The notes beneath the pieces are model-generated. The model was given only the letters and a program-made list of their open reading frames with translations, was not told the origin of the DNA and did not search any database. The translations under genes were made by a program, and so were the position numbers. From Phenylobacterium sp. RIFCSPHIGHO2_01_FULL_69_31 (GTDB lineage Bacteria > Pseudomonadota > Alphaproteobacteria > Caulobacterales > Caulobacteraceae), in NCBI RefSeq assembly GCF_001824475.1, contig NZ_MHXN01000014.1:221854-285853 (forward strand): 64,000 nt of DNA. The letters run 5' to 3'. Shown here piece by piece: positions 24,123 through 33,647 of this stretch (positions are counted from its first letter, which is position 1; the number at the start of each line of letters is the position of its first letter).

Positions 24123-25070
24123 ATGGACCTTCCGGAATACGCGATCGAGGCCAAGAACCTCGTCAAGACCTACGCCGCCACCAAGACCACGCCGGAGATG
24201 CAGGCGCTGAAGGGCCTGGACCTGGCGATCCCCCGCGGCTCGATCTTCGGCCTGCTGGGGCCGAACGGGGCCGGCAAGTCGACCTTCATCAACATCCTGG
24301 CCGGCCTCTGCCAGAAGACCTCGGGCACGGTCTCGATCTGGGGCCGCGACATCGACAAGTCACCGCGCGACGCCCGCGCCGCCATCGGCGTGGTGCCGCA
24401 GGAAATCGCCGCCGACCCATTCTTCACGCCCAAGGAAGCCCTGGAGGTCGCCGCCGGCATGTACGCCGTGCCGAAGTCCGAGCGGCGCTCGGACGAGTTG
24501 CTGGCCGCCCTGGGCCTGGCCGACAAGTCCAAGGCCTATGTCCGCCAGCTCTCAGGGGGCATGAAGCGCCGGCTGATGGTCGCCAAGGCCATGGTGCACA
24601 ACCCGCCGGTGCTGATCCTGGACGAGCCCACCGCCGGCGTGGACGTGGAGCTGCGCAAGCAGCTCTGGAACTATGTGCTGGAGCTGAACCGCAAGGGCGT
24701 GACCATCGTGCTCACGACCCACTACCTGGAAGAGGCCCAGGAGCTCTGCGACCAGATCGCGATCATCAACCGCGGCCAGGTCGTAGCGTGCGAGCCCACC
24801 ACCACGCTGCTGCGCCGGATGGACACCCGGATGGTGCTGGTGACGCCCGAGGAGCCCTTGCCCGCCGCGCCGAACCTGCCGGGATTCGAGACCAAGCTCC
24901 TGAAGTCCGGCGGGTTCTCGGTGACCTATCGCACCGGCCAGTCCAGCGTCGAACAGGTGCTGGCGGCCATCCGCGCCGCCGGCCTGCACATCCGGGACAT
25001 CTCGACCGAGGACCCGGACCTGGAGGACGTGTTCGTCTCGCTCACCTCGGCGCCGAAGGTCGAGGCCTAA
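24123..25070 (+). CDS. ABC transporter ATP-binding protein (ABC-2/CcmA type)
   Basis: 315 residues. Walker A GLLGPNGAGKSTFINILAG (about 43-61), Q loop VVPQEI, signature LSGGMKRRLMVAKAM (about 144-158), Walker B VLILDEPTAGVD and switch His in LTTHYLEEAQ. A C-terminal 80-residue extension (from about 235) has the shape found in daunorubicin-resistance-type ATPases. Members pair with an ABC-2 permease for drug, lipid or polysaccharide export, but no permease gene is adjacent: the next gene is a convergent helicase gene 3 bases away. Substrate unknown. Confidence 0.9.
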   Translation: MDLPEYAIEAKNLVKTYAATKTTPEMQALKGLDLAIPRGSIFGLLGPNGAGKSTFINILAGLCQKTSGTVSIWGRDIDKSPRDARAAIGVVPQEIAADPFFTPKEALEVAAGMYAVPKSERRSDELLAALGLADKSKAYVRQLSGGMKRRLMVAKAMVHNPPVLILDEPTAGVDVELRKQLWNYVLELNRKGVTIVLTTHYLEEAQELCDQIAIINRGQVVACEPTTTLLRRMDTRMVLVTPEEPLPAAPNLPGFETKLLKSGGFSVTYRTGQSSVEQVLAAIRAAGLHIRDISTEDPDLEDVFVSLTSAPKVEA

Positions 25071-25073
25071 AGG

Positions 25074-26885
25074 CTAGAAGCCGCCCTGGTTCGGCTTTCC
25101 CTTCCCGCGCTTGGGCGGGGGACCCTTACGGGGCGGGCCATCCTTGCGCGGACCGCCGGGCCGGGGGCCGGCCGAACGCGGGCCGGCGGGACGGGGCCCC
25201 GCGGGATGAGGGCCATCTCGCCGGGGCGGGCGTGGGCCTGACCGTTCGGGTGCGGCGCCGGGCGGGCTGCCCGGGTTGATCCGGATCTCGCCGGCGTCGG
25301 CGGCAGCCTTCACCGCCTCGCGGAAGCGCGGTTCGGCCTCCTTGCTGATTTCGAACTTGGTCTCGTGGTCGAAGATCCGAATGACCCCGATGTCCTTCTT
25401 CGTCACGTGGCCGAGGCGGCAGATCAGCGGCACCAGCCACTTGGGGTCGGCGTTCTTCGAGCGGCCGACCGGCAGGCGGAACCAGGTTCCGTCGCTGACG
25501 CCGGGCAGCTCGTCGCGGGGCGCGCGTTCGGGCCGCGGCGGGCGCGGTCCCCGGTCGGCGCCGCGGTCGTGGCTGGGCACGTCGCCGAACATCTCCTCCG
25601 GCTCGGGCAGGCGCGAGCGGTGGAGGCGGATCAGGGCGGCGGCAACGGCCTCGGGGCTGCGGTCGGCCAGGATGCGCTTGGCCAGCTCCAGGTCTTCCGG
25701 GCTGGGCTCCTCGGTCAGCAGCGGGCTCTCCAGCAGGCGGGCCTGATCCTTGGCGCGGATCTCCTCGGCCAGCGGCGCCCCCGACCATTCGACGTCCAGC
25801 TTGGCGAGCTGCAGCAGCCGCTCGGCCTGGCGGCGCTTGGTGTGCGGCACGAGGACCACCGAGGTGCCCTTGCGCCCAGCGCGGCCCGTCCGGCCGCTGC
25901 GGTGCAGGAGCGCGGCGGTGTTCGACGGTAGGTCGGCGTGGATCACCAGCCCCAGCTCGGGCAGGTCGAGGCCGCGGGCCGCCACGTCGGTGGCGATGCA
26001 GGCCCGGGCGTGGCCGTCGCGCAGGGACTGCAGCGCATCCGACCGCTCCTTCTGCGACAGCTCTCCCGAAAGCTGGACGACCGCGAAGCCCCGCTCGCGT
26101 AGGCTGCCGTAGAGGTGCCGCACCCGCTCGCGGGTGGCGCAGAAGATCAGGGCGCCGGGGCTCTCGAAGTAGCGCAGCAGGTTGACCACCGCGTTCTCCA
26201 CCTCGTTCGGCGCCACGCGGACGGCGCGATACTCGATGTCCCCGTGGGCCTCGTCGCGGCGGATGGTGTCGATGCGCACGGCGTCGCGCTGGTAGCGCTT
26301 GGCCAGGGAGGCGATCTCCTTGGCGATCGTGGCCGAGAACAGGAAGGTGCGGCGTTCGGCCGGCGTGGTGTCCAGGATCTCCTCGAGATCCTCGCGGAAG
26401 CCCATGTCGAGCATCTCGTCGGCCTCGTCGAGCACCACGACCTTCAGCGAGCCGAGGTCCAGGTTGCCCCGCTCCAGGTGGTCGCGCAGGCGGCCCGGCG
26501 TGCCGACCACGATGTGCGAGCCCATGGCCAGCGCCCGCTGCTCGCGCCGCGCGTCCATCCCGCCGACGCAGGTGGCGATGACGGCCCCGGCTTCGCGGTA
26601 AAGCCATTCCAGCTCGCGGCTGACCTGCAGGGCCAGCTCGCGGGTGGGGGCGATTACCAGGGCCAGGGGGGCCGCCGCGCGGTCGAAACGCGCCGCCTCG
26701 CCGAGCAGCGGCTCGGCGGCCGCCAGGCCGAAGGCAACGGTCTTGCCCGATCCGGTCTGCGCCGAGACCAGCAGGTCGCGGCCGGGCTCGGCGGCCAGAA
26801 CGGCCTCCTGCACGGGGGTGGGCTCACGATAGCCCTGGGCGCCGAGCGCCTGGGCCAGCGCCGGATGGGTGGTCGGAAAAGGCAT
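25074..26885 (-). CDS. DEAD-box RNA helicase with DbpA-type C-terminal domain
   Basis: 603 residues. Q motif YREPTPVQEAVL, motif I SAQTGSGKT (about 41-49), Ia PTRELALQ, II DEAD (about 152-155), III SAT, then QLSGELSQKERSDAL, IV-VI ending HRSGRTGRAGRKG. Residues about 470-550 form a DbpA-like RNA-binding domain (LPVGRSKNADPKWLVPLICR, IRIFDHETKFEIS), and the last 60 are a Gly/Pro/Arg/Lys tail. Likely works in ribosome assembly or mRNA remodelling (DeaD/CsdA-like). AAGGA lies 6 bases before the ATG. Confidence 0.93.
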   Translation of the reverse strand: MPFPTTHPALAQALGAQGYREPTPVQEAVLAAEPGRDLLVSAQTGSGKTVAFGLAAAEPLLGEAARFDRAAAPLALVIAPTRELALQVSRELEWLYREAGAVIATCVGGMDARREQRALAMGSHIVVGTPGRLRDHLERGNLDLGSLKVVVLDEADEMLDMGFREDLEEILDTTPAERRTFLFSATIAKEIASLAKRYQRDAVRIDTIRRDEAHGDIEYRAVRVAPNEVENAVVNLLRYFESPGALIFCATRERVRHLYGSLRERGFAVVQLSGELSQKERSDALQSLRDGHARACIATDVAARGLDLPELGLVIHADLPSNTAALLHRSGRTGRAGRKGTSVVLVPHTKRRQAERLLQLAKLDVEWSGAPLAEEIRAKDQARLLESPLLTEEPSPEDLELAKRILADRSPEAVAAALIRLHRSRLPEPEEMFGDVPSHDRGADRGPRPPRPERAPRDELPGVSDGTWFRLPVGRSKNADPKWLVPLICRLGHVTKKDIGVIRIFDHETKFEISKEAEPRFREAVKAAADAGEIRINPGSPPGAAPERSGPRPPRRDGPHPAGPRPAGPRSAGPRPGGPRKDGPPRKGPPPKRGKGKPNQGGF

Positions 26886-26963
26886 GGAAAGTCCTTAGTC
26901 GCGCTTCAGGCGCGAAATGGCGGCCCTTGGACGCCTCATCGCGCCCAAACGCAAGTCCAATCG

Positions 26964-29786
26964 TTAGCGTGCGACGCTGGCGCGCGCTCGTGGAAGGTTG
27001 GCGCGGCGCGCCTGGCCGGCCTCGGTCTCGCTGGCGTTCAGCGCCGAAAGCAGCGCCGCCTTCAGCGCATTGCCCTTGCGGGTATCGCTCAGTTTCGCGC
27101 CGGCCTCGTCCACCACATAGAAGGCGTCCACGGCCCGTTCGCCATAGCCGTCGATGTGGGCGGAGGTAATCTCCAGCCCCGCGTCCGACAGGGTCCGCGC
27201 CAAGGCGGCGAGCAGGCCCGGTCGGTCGCGGCCAGACGCCTCGACGACGGTCGAGGTCTCGGACGCCTCGTTGTCCAGCATGACGGTGGGCGTGATCGTG
27301 AAGGCGGCCGCCCGGCCCAGGTCCTGGCGGCGCGGCTCGCGGCCGTGGGGCTCGCCCCGCGCGGCGCCCGCCAGGCTTTCAGCCAATCGCTTCAGCACAC
27401 GGTCGTCGGTGGCGCCGAACGGCTGGCCGGTGATGTCCTGCACGTAGAAGACGTCCAGCGCCTGGCCGGCGTTGGAGGTGAAGACGCGCGCGCCGACGAT
27501 GTTGGCCCCCGCGGCCGTGATCGCCTCCGCCAGGTCCACGAACAGCCGCGAGCGGTCGGTGGCGGCCACCACGACCTCCGAAGCGTTGAGGTCGGCGCGG
27601 ATCCGGCACTCCGCAGCTCCGCCCGCGCCGGCGGCCGAGGCCAGGGCCGCGAGGCGGGCGTGGGTCTGTACCTCCGCGTCCGTAAAGGCCGTGAAGTAGG
27701 CGTCCTCCATGGCGTCGCCCCAGGTCTCGGCGCCCGGCTGGGCCTTGGCGAGGCGCACGCGGGCGTCGTAGGCGGCGTTCTCCTGGTAGCGGCGCAGGGC
27801 GGCGGCGGCGTCCGAGCCCCGGCCGCCGCGGAATACCGCCTCGGTGGCCGAATAGAGCTCGCGCATCAGCTGACCCTTCCAGCCGTTCCACACGCCCGGC
27901 CCCACCGCGCGGATGTCGGCCACGGTCAGGACCAGCAGCAGGCGCAGGCGCTCGGGCGTCTGCACGATGCGGGCGAAGTCCGACACCGTGCGGGGGTCGG
28001 ACACGTCGCGCTTCTGGGCATAGTCGCTCATCACCAGGTGGTGCTCGACCAGCCAGGCGACCAGCTCGATCTTCGAGCGCTCCAGGCCGAGGCGCTCACA
28101 CGCCTGCCGGGCGGCGCGAGCCCCCGCGACCTCCTGGCCGCCAGCCCCGCCCTTGCCGGTGTCGTGCAGCAGCATGGCCAGGAACAGCGCCTCGCGGTCG
28201 GCGATCAGCGGCGTGACCTGGACCGCCAGCGGATGGTCCTCGGCCAGGCGGCCCGCGGCGATGTCGGCGATGACGCCCACGGCGCGCAGGGTGTGCTCGT
28301 CCACCGTGTACGAGTGGTACATGTTGAACTGCATCTGAGCGACGATCCGCCCGTACTCGGGCAGGTAGCGGCCCAGGACGCCCGCCTCGGTCATCAGGGT
28401 CAGGGTCGTGCGCGGGTCGCGCCCGCGCGCCAGGATGTCGAGGAACACCTTCGCCGCGTGGCGGTCGCGGCGCACGGCCGACGTGATCAGGTGGATCGAC
28501 CGCGACGCGGCGGTGAACGCGTCGGGGTGCAGGTCCAGGTTCCGCTGGTCGGCGATCCGGAACATCCGCAGGAGGTTGATCGGGTCCTGCTCAAAGATGT
28601 CCGGGTCGACGTCCAGGCGCCCGCCCACCTCGTGGAAGCCGGGCTCGTCCAGCGGCTTGCGCTTCACCGTGCGACCCGGAATGAAGCGGCTGATGCCCTT
28701 GGGGGCCATCTTCACCTGGTCGGCCTCCAGCTTGGCGGCGAACACGCGGGTCAGGGCGCCCACGTCCTTGGCGATCAGGAAGTAGCGGCGCATGAACCGC
28801 TCGACCGCCGGCGCGTCGCCGCGGTCGCCATAGCCCATCCGCCGCGCGATCTCGGGCTGCAGGTCGAAGGTCAGGCGCTCCTCGGGACGCCCGGTCGTGA
28901 AGTGCAGGTGCGCGCGCACCGCCCACAGGAAGTCCGTGGCCTTGATGAAGGCGCGCACCTCGCGGCGGGCGAACATCTCGAGCTGCAGCACCTTCTCGAT
29001 GGACTGGCCGGGATGCAGGTACTGGGCGATCCAGAACAGCGTGTTCAGGTCGCGCAGGCCGCCCTTGCCCTCCTTGATGTTGGGCTCGACCATGTAGCGG
29101 CTGGCGCCGGCGCGCGCGTGACGCTCGTCCCGCTCCTTCAGCTTGGCGGCCACGAATTCCGCGCCCGTGCCCTTGACCACGTCGGTCTGGAACCGGCGGA
29201 CCAGGTCGTTGGCGAGGCTTTCGTCACCGGTCAGCCGCCGCGCCTCCAGGATCGAGGTGCGGATCGTGAAGTCCTCGCGGGCGAGCTTGATGCACTCCTC
29301 GATGGTCCGCGAGGCGTGACCCACTTTGAAGCCCAGGTCCCAGAGGGCGTAGAGCATGAACTCGATCACGCTCTCGGTATGGGCGGTCTGCTTGTAGGGC
29401 CGGACGAACAGCAGATCGATGTCGGAGTAGGGCGCGAGGGTCCCGCGCCCGTAGCCGCCCACCGCCATCAGCGCCAGACGCTCGCCCTCGGTGGGGTTGC
29501 GGGCCCGGAACACGTGGACAGTGGTGAAGTCGTAGAGCGCCGAAACCACCTCGTCGGTGACGCCGGACAGGAGGCGCGCGGTCTCGATCCCGCCGGCGCC
29601 GTTCTCCAGCCGCTCCTTGGCGATCATTCGGCCGCGGAACAGCGCCGCCTTCAGGATGTCCAGCGCCGCCTTGCGCTGGGCCGTCTCGTCGCCCAGGTGC
29701 TCCAGGGCCGCCGCCGACAGCTGGGCGCGCAGCCGCACGCCGTCGACGACATATTCCAGGCGGGTGGGTTTCAGGCGGGTCGGCAT
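26964..29786 (-). CDS. glnD: Bifunctional PII uridylyltransferase / uridylyl-removing enzyme
   Basis: 940 residues, the usual size. The nucleotidyltransferase motif GGYGRGTLAPYSDIDLLF is at about 110-127 with Asp122 and Asp124 as metal ligands. The HD domain (hydrolase activity) has YTVDEHTLRAVG and LLHDTGKGGAG. Two ACT domains (VATDRSRLFVDLAEAI; VVEASGRDRPGLLAALARTL) form the glutamine sensor at the C terminus. It modifies PII proteins according to glutamine and so sets nitrogen regulation. It neighbours mutS as in Caulobacter. Confidence 0.97.
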   Translation of the reverse strand: MPTRLKPTRLEYVVDGVRLRAQLSAAALEHLGDETAQRKAALDILKAALFRGRMIAKERLENGAGGIETARLLSGVTDEVVSALYDFTTVHVFRARNPTEGERLALMAVGGYGRGTLAPYSDIDLLFVRPYKQTAHTESVIEFMLYALWDLGFKVGHASRTIEECIKLAREDFTIRTSILEARRLTGDESLANDLVRRFQTDVVKGTGAEFVAAKLKERDERHARAGASRYMVEPNIKEGKGGLRDLNTLFWIAQYLHPGQSIEKVLQLEMFARREVRAFIKATDFLWAVRAHLHFTTGRPEERLTFDLQPEIARRMGYGDRGDAPAVERFMRRYFLIAKDVGALTRVFAAKLEADQVKMAPKGISRFIPGRTVKRKPLDEPGFHEVGGRLDVDPDIFEQDPINLLRMFRIADQRNLDLHPDAFTAASRSIHLITSAVRRDRHAAKVFLDILARGRDPRTTLTLMTEAGVLGRYLPEYGRIVAQMQFNMYHSYTVDEHTLRAVGVIADIAAGRLAEDHPLAVQVTPLIADREALFLAMLLHDTGKGGAGGQEVAGARAARQACERLGLERSKIELVAWLVEHHLVMSDYAQKRDVSDPRTVSDFARIVQTPERLRLLLVLTVADIRAVGPGVWNGWKGQLMRELYSATEAVFRGGRGSDAAAALRRYQENAAYDARVRLAKAQPGAETWGDAMEDAYFTAFTDAEVQTHARLAALASAAGAGGAAECRIRADLNASEVVVAATDRSRLFVDLAEAITAAGANIVGARVFTSNAGQALDVFYVQDITGQPFGATDDRVLKRLAESLAGAARGEPHGREPRRQDLGRAAAFTITPTVMLDNEASETSTVVEASGRDRPGLLAALARTLSDAGLEITSAHIDGYGERAVDAFYVVDEAGAKLSDTRKGNALKAALLSALNASETEAGQARRANLPRARASVAR

Positions 29787-29897
29787 GGCGCAGTACGCAT
29801 ATAGGCGAGTTCGTTAACGCGCGCAGGAGGTTCGCGCTTTTCCCTGGGCGGACGGCCCGCTATGCCCGCGCTCCGCGTTCGAGAGTTGGCGTAGATC

Positions 29898-30254
29898 ATG
29901 GGCAGAGGATCGTATCGGGGCGGCTCTACCCCGGTGGGCTGGAACGCCAACAGCTACATCGCCCCCTCGCTGACCGGCCGCACGCGCAAGGGCAAGGCGC
30001 TGATCAAGGACCTCACCGCCCGGACGGCCCAGAGCCGCGCCGAGCAGGCGGGCCAGGACGAGCGTGCGCGCAAGCGTCACGGCCTCGCGCCCGGCAAGAC
30101 CAAGTCAGCCGCCCCGACCCCCACGGTCAGCACGGGCAAGTCGGGCCTGGCGGACGCCGCGCGCAAGCGGCTCAAGGCGCGGGCCGGCTCGGCGTTTACG
30201 GTGACGGTCGTGACCCGCAAGCGGCGGAAACCGCGCCCGGCGCGGGAAAGCTGA
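29898..30254 (+). CDS. Hypothetical basic protein
   Basis: 118 residues, strongly basic (many Arg/Lys), with an N terminus MGRGSYRGGSTPVGWNANSY, a predicted helix (KALIKDLTARTAQSRAEQAG) and a disordered Lys/Pro/Thr-rich C terminus. Third-position G/C is high, so it is likely coding. No signal peptide or known motif; nucleic-acid binding is possible from charge only. It is divergent from glnD and convergent with the HAD gene. Confidence 0.6.
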   Translation: MGRGSYRGGSTPVGWNANSYIAPSLTGRTRKGKALIKDLTARTAQSRAEQAGQDERARKRHGLAPGKTKSAAPTPTVSTGKSGLADAARKRLKARAGSAFTVTVVTRKRRKPRPARES

Positions 30255-30266
30255 GCGCAGCCGGCG

Positions 30267-30875
30267 TCAGGCGAAACCGTGCGTCGCCAGCACGTCTGCC
30301 AGCGGCGCCGCGCCGGTCCACAGCACCGAGCCCCAGCCCGCAGCGCGTGCGGCGTCGACATTGGCGGGCGTGTCGTCGAGCAGGGCCAGGTCTTCGGCCC
30401 GGAAGCCGGTCCGCGCCTCGACCATCTTGTAGAACGCAGCCTCAGATTTCCGGCAGCCCATGTCGGCGGCGTAGTGCATGGCGTCGAACCGGTCGCGGAG
30501 CCCCAGTGTGTCCCATAGGTAGGCCGCCCGCTCATGCTCCTGGATGGTCGCCAGGTGCAACTGGACCCCGCGGGCGCGCAGGGCGGCGAGGTCGGCCAGC
30601 AGCGTCTCGTCGAGCTCGGCATCCTTCTCGAACCAGTAGGCGGCCAGGTCGTGGCTGGTGAGGTGCGGCGCGTGCTCCGCGAGGACGGGTCCCAGCCGCT
30701 CGTGCAAGCCTGCGCGGCCCAGCACGATGTCCGCCCAATGCGGCCCGAAGAACTGGTCATGCAGCACGGCTGGCGAGAGGCCGAGGTCGGCCTCCAGGTC
30801 TGCCGCCCAGCCGCCGGGGCGAGGACGGATCACCACCCCGTCCACGTCGACCATCAGGGCCTTCAGAGCCGCCAC
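30267..30875 (-). CDS. HAD superfamily hydrolase
   Basis: 202 residues. Motif I MVDVDGVVIRP (nucleophile Asp and acid Asp), motif II Thr in LHLATIQEHE, motif III Lys in GCRKSEAAFYK and motif IV LALLDDTPANVDAA give a complete HAD active site with a helical cap. It starts at a GTG just after the mutS stop, so it is co-translated with mutS. The substrate, probably a small phosphate ester, is unknown. Confidence 0.88.
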   Translation of the reverse strand: MAALKALMVDVDGVVIRPRPGGWAADLEADLGLSPAVLHDQFFGPHWADIVLGRAGLHERLGPVLAEHAPHLTSHDLAAYWFEKDAELDETLLADLAALRARGVQLHLATIQEHERAAYLWDTLGLRDRFDAMHYAADMGCRKSEAAFYKMVEARTGFRAEDLALLDDTPANVDAARAAGWGSVLWTGAAPLADVLATHGFA

Positions 30876-30877
30876 CC

Positions 30878-33568
30878 TCAGCCCAGCAGTCCCTTGAGGC
30901 GATAAAGCGCGTCCATCGCCTCGCGGGGGCTCATGCCGTCGACGTCGAGGACCTGCAGGGCTTCCTCCACCTTGCTGGGGCCGAACTTGGCCTCCGGCTC
31001 GGCGACGGCGGCGAACAGGGGCAGGTCGTCGAGGTTGGCCGGGCCGGCCGCCTCGCGTTCCAGGCGCTCCAGCACCTGGCGGGCGCGGCTCACCACCGGC
31101 GCAGGGACGCCGGCGAGCTTGGCTACCTGGACCCCATAGGACCGGTCGGCCGGTCCGGGGCCTGCCTCATGCAGGAAGATCAGGTCCCCGTTCCACTCCT
31201 TGGCCTTCAGACTGAGGTTGGACACGTAGGGGAGCCGACCCTCCAGGACCGCCAGCTCATGGTAGTGCGTGGCGAACAGCGCCCGGCAGCGGTTGGTCTC
31301 GTGCAGGGCCTCGGCGCAGGCCCAGGCGATAGCCAGGCCGTCGTAGGTCGCCGTGCCGCGGCCGATCTCGTCCAGGATCACCAGGCTGCGCGGCGTCGCC
31401 TGGCTCAGGATGGCGGCGGTCTCCACCATCTCCATCATGAACGTCGAGCGGCCGCGGGCCAGATCGTCGCCCGCGCCGACCCGGCTGAACAGGCGGTCGA
31501 CGACGCCGATGCGTAGGCGCCTGGCAGGCACGAAGCAACCGGCCTGGGCGAGCACCGCCAGCAGGGCGTTCTGGCGCAGGAAGGTGGACTTACCGGCCAT
31601 GTTCGGCCCGGTCACCAGCGACAGGCGCGCCGCCCCGACGCCCGAGCCGTCCAGGCGGCAGTCGTTGGGGGTGAAGGCTTCGCCGGCGCGGCGGACGGCG
31701 TTCTCGACCACCGGGTGGCGGGCGGCCTCGGCCTCGAAGGCGGTGGAGCGGTCGACGATCGGGCGGGTCGCGCCGACGTCGTCGGCCCACTCCGCCAGGG
31801 CGGCGGCGACATCGAGCGTAGCCGCGGCCTGCGCGGCGGCCTGGATGGCGGCAGCGACGCCTGTAGCGGCGGCGCGCCAGGCCTCGAAGGTGTCGAGCTC
31901 GATGGCCAGCGCCCGCTCGGCGGCCTGGGCGATCTTGGCGTCCAATTCGGCGAGCTCGACGGTGGTGAAGCGCACCTGGTTGGCCAGGGTCTGCCGGTGG
32001 ATGAAGGTCGCATTGAGCGGCGCCTGCATCAGCGGCTCCGCCGCCTTGGCGGTGGTCTCGACGAAATAGCCGAGGACGGCGTTGTGCCGGACCTTCAGCG
32101 CCACGCCGCTTTCGGCTGCAAGCCGGGCCTCCAGGGCCAGGATCACGCGGCGGCTGTCGTCGCGAAGCGCGCGGGCCTGGTCCAGCTCCGGCCGCACGCC
32201 GTCGGCCACGAAGCCGCCGTCGCGGGTCAGCGCCGGCAGGTCACCGCCCAGCCCCTGGACCAGCAGGTCGCGGAAGGCGGCGAGGTCCGGCGTGTGGGCC
32301 AGATGCAAGGCGCCGAGCGCTTGGGCGGTCTCGGCCGGCAGGGTCAGCAGCGGATCCTTGGTGTCGCTGAACAGCTGGCAGACCGCGCCGCCGGCGTTCA
32401 GCCCATCGCGCAGGGCGCCCAGGTCCCGCGGCCCGCCGCGGCCCAGGGCCAGGCGGCTGAGCGCCCGGGCCATGTCGGGCAAGCCCTTCAGCGTCTCGCG
32501 CAGCCTCTGGCGCTGCCCGCGGTGGGCGCAGAACCAGGCCACCGCGTCCAGGCGCGCGTCAATGGCGGCGGGGTCCAGCAGCGGCCGCGCCAGACGGGCG
32601 GCAAGCAACCGGGCGCCGGGCGCTGTCACGGTGCGGTCGACGGCCGACAGCAGCGAGCCGTCCCGGGCGCCGGAGGTGGACTTCTCGATCTCCAGGCTGG
32701 CGCGCGTGGCCGGGTCAATGACCATCACGTCGGCCTCGCCCGCGCGGCGAGGGGCGGAGAGGGCCGGCATCCGGCCGGCCTGGGTAGTTTCCAGGTGCGC
32801 GGCGATGAGGCCCAGGGCCGAGACTTCGGCGCCCGAAAGCTGGCCGAAGCCGTCCAGGGTCTCGACGCCATAGAGTCGCTTCAGCCGCGTCTCGGACGCG
32901 CCGGGCTCAGCGAGGGCGCTGGGCATGGGCTGGACGAACCCGCCGCCCTGCTTCAGCGCCGCGGACACCGCCTCGTCGGCGAAGAGGCGGTCCGGGACCA
33001 GCACCTCGGAGGGTCCCAGCGCCGCCAGGGCCGAGGCCAGGCCGGCCACCGTCACCGCCAGGCATTCCACCTCCCCGGTGGAGAGCTCCACGCTGGCCAC
33101 CGCCGCCGCGCCCGCGCGCACCGCCACGGCGGCCAGGCGGTTGGCGCCGCGCGCATCCAGCAGGCCATCCTCGGTGAGGGTGCCGGGGGTGACCACGCGG
33201 GTCACGTCGCGCCGGACCACCGCCTTGGAACCGCCCCGCCGTTTGGCCTCGGCGGGATCTTCCATCTGGTCGCAGAGCGCCACCTTGAACCCGGCGCGGA
33301 CCAGCTTGGCCAGGTAGGCTTCCATGGCGTGGGCGGGGACGCCGGCCATGGGGATCGGATTGCCGCCGTGGTTGCCGCGGGCGGTCAGGGTGATGCCCAG
33401 CACCGCGGCCGCCTTCTGAGCGTCCTCGAAGAAGAGCTCGTAGAAATCGCCCATGCGGAAGAACACCAGCGCGTCGGGCTGGCGGGCCTTGGCCTCGAAG
33501 TACTGCGCCATCACCGGCGTGGCGCCGGCGGCGGGATCGGGCGTGGCGGTGGCGACCTGGGCGTTCAT
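30878..33568 (-). CDS. mutS: DNA mismatch repair protein MutS
   Basis: 896 residues from the ATG at 33568 (MNAQVATATPD); the frame extends 18 codons further. The mismatch-reading domain has FFRMGDFYELFFEDA with the Phe-X-Glu wedge; the clamp/lever region fills the middle. The ATPase has Walker A TGPNMAGKSTFLRQ, the ST[FM]MMEM loop (RSTFMMEMVETA) and Walker B LVILDEIGRGTAT, then ATHYHEL. It detects replication errors with MutL (not in window). The upstream region holds a near-consensus DnaA box (TGTGGATAG at 33639). Confidence 0.97.
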   Translation of the reverse strand: MNAQVATATPDPAAGATPVMAQYFEAKARQPDALVFFRMGDFYELFFEDAQKAAAVLGITLTARGNHGGNPIPMAGVPAHAMEAYLAKLVRAGFKVALCDQMEDPAEAKRRGGSKAVVRRDVTRVVTPGTLTEDGLLDARGANRLAAVAVRAGAAAVASVELSTGEVECLAVTVAGLASALAALGPSEVLVPDRLFADEAVSAALKQGGGFVQPMPSALAEPGASETRLKRLYGVETLDGFGQLSGAEVSALGLIAAHLETTQAGRMPALSAPRRAGEADVMVIDPATRASLEIEKSTSGARDGSLLSAVDRTVTAPGARLLAARLARPLLDPAAIDARLDAVAWFCAHRGQRQRLRETLKGLPDMARALSRLALGRGGPRDLGALRDGLNAGGAVCQLFSDTKDPLLTLPAETAQALGALHLAHTPDLAAFRDLLVQGLGGDLPALTRDGGFVADGVRPELDQARALRDDSRRVILALEARLAAESGVALKVRHNAVLGYFVETTAKAAEPLMQAPLNATFIHRQTLANQVRFTTVELAELDAKIAQAAERALAIELDTFEAWRAAATGVAAAIQAAAQAAATLDVAAALAEWADDVGATRPIVDRSTAFEAEAARHPVVENAVRRAGEAFTPNDCRLDGSGVGAARLSLVTGPNMAGKSTFLRQNALLAVLAQAGCFVPARRLRIGVVDRLFSRVGAGDDLARGRSTFMMEMVETAAILSQATPRSLVILDEIGRGTATYDGLAIAWACAEALHETNRCRALFATHYHELAVLEGRLPYVSNLSLKAKEWNGDLIFLHEAGPGPADRSYGVQVAKLAGVPAPVVSRARQVLERLEREAAGPANLDDLPLFAAVAEPEAKFGPSKVEEALQVLDVDGMSPREAMDALYRLKGLLG

Positions 33569-33647
33569 GGAACGGCGGACGTTAACGGGATGCCCCGCGT
33601 CCCGCACCCCCTTGAACGGCAACGCGCGAGCGCCAAGCTGTGGATAG

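Noticed and set aside
26115..29804. Open frame of 1229 codons on the plus strand opposite the helicase and glnD genes
   Set aside because: It is antisense to two clearly conserved proteins, is rich in Gly/Arg/His/Gln/Leu typical of mirror frames in G/C-rich DNA, and has no domain.
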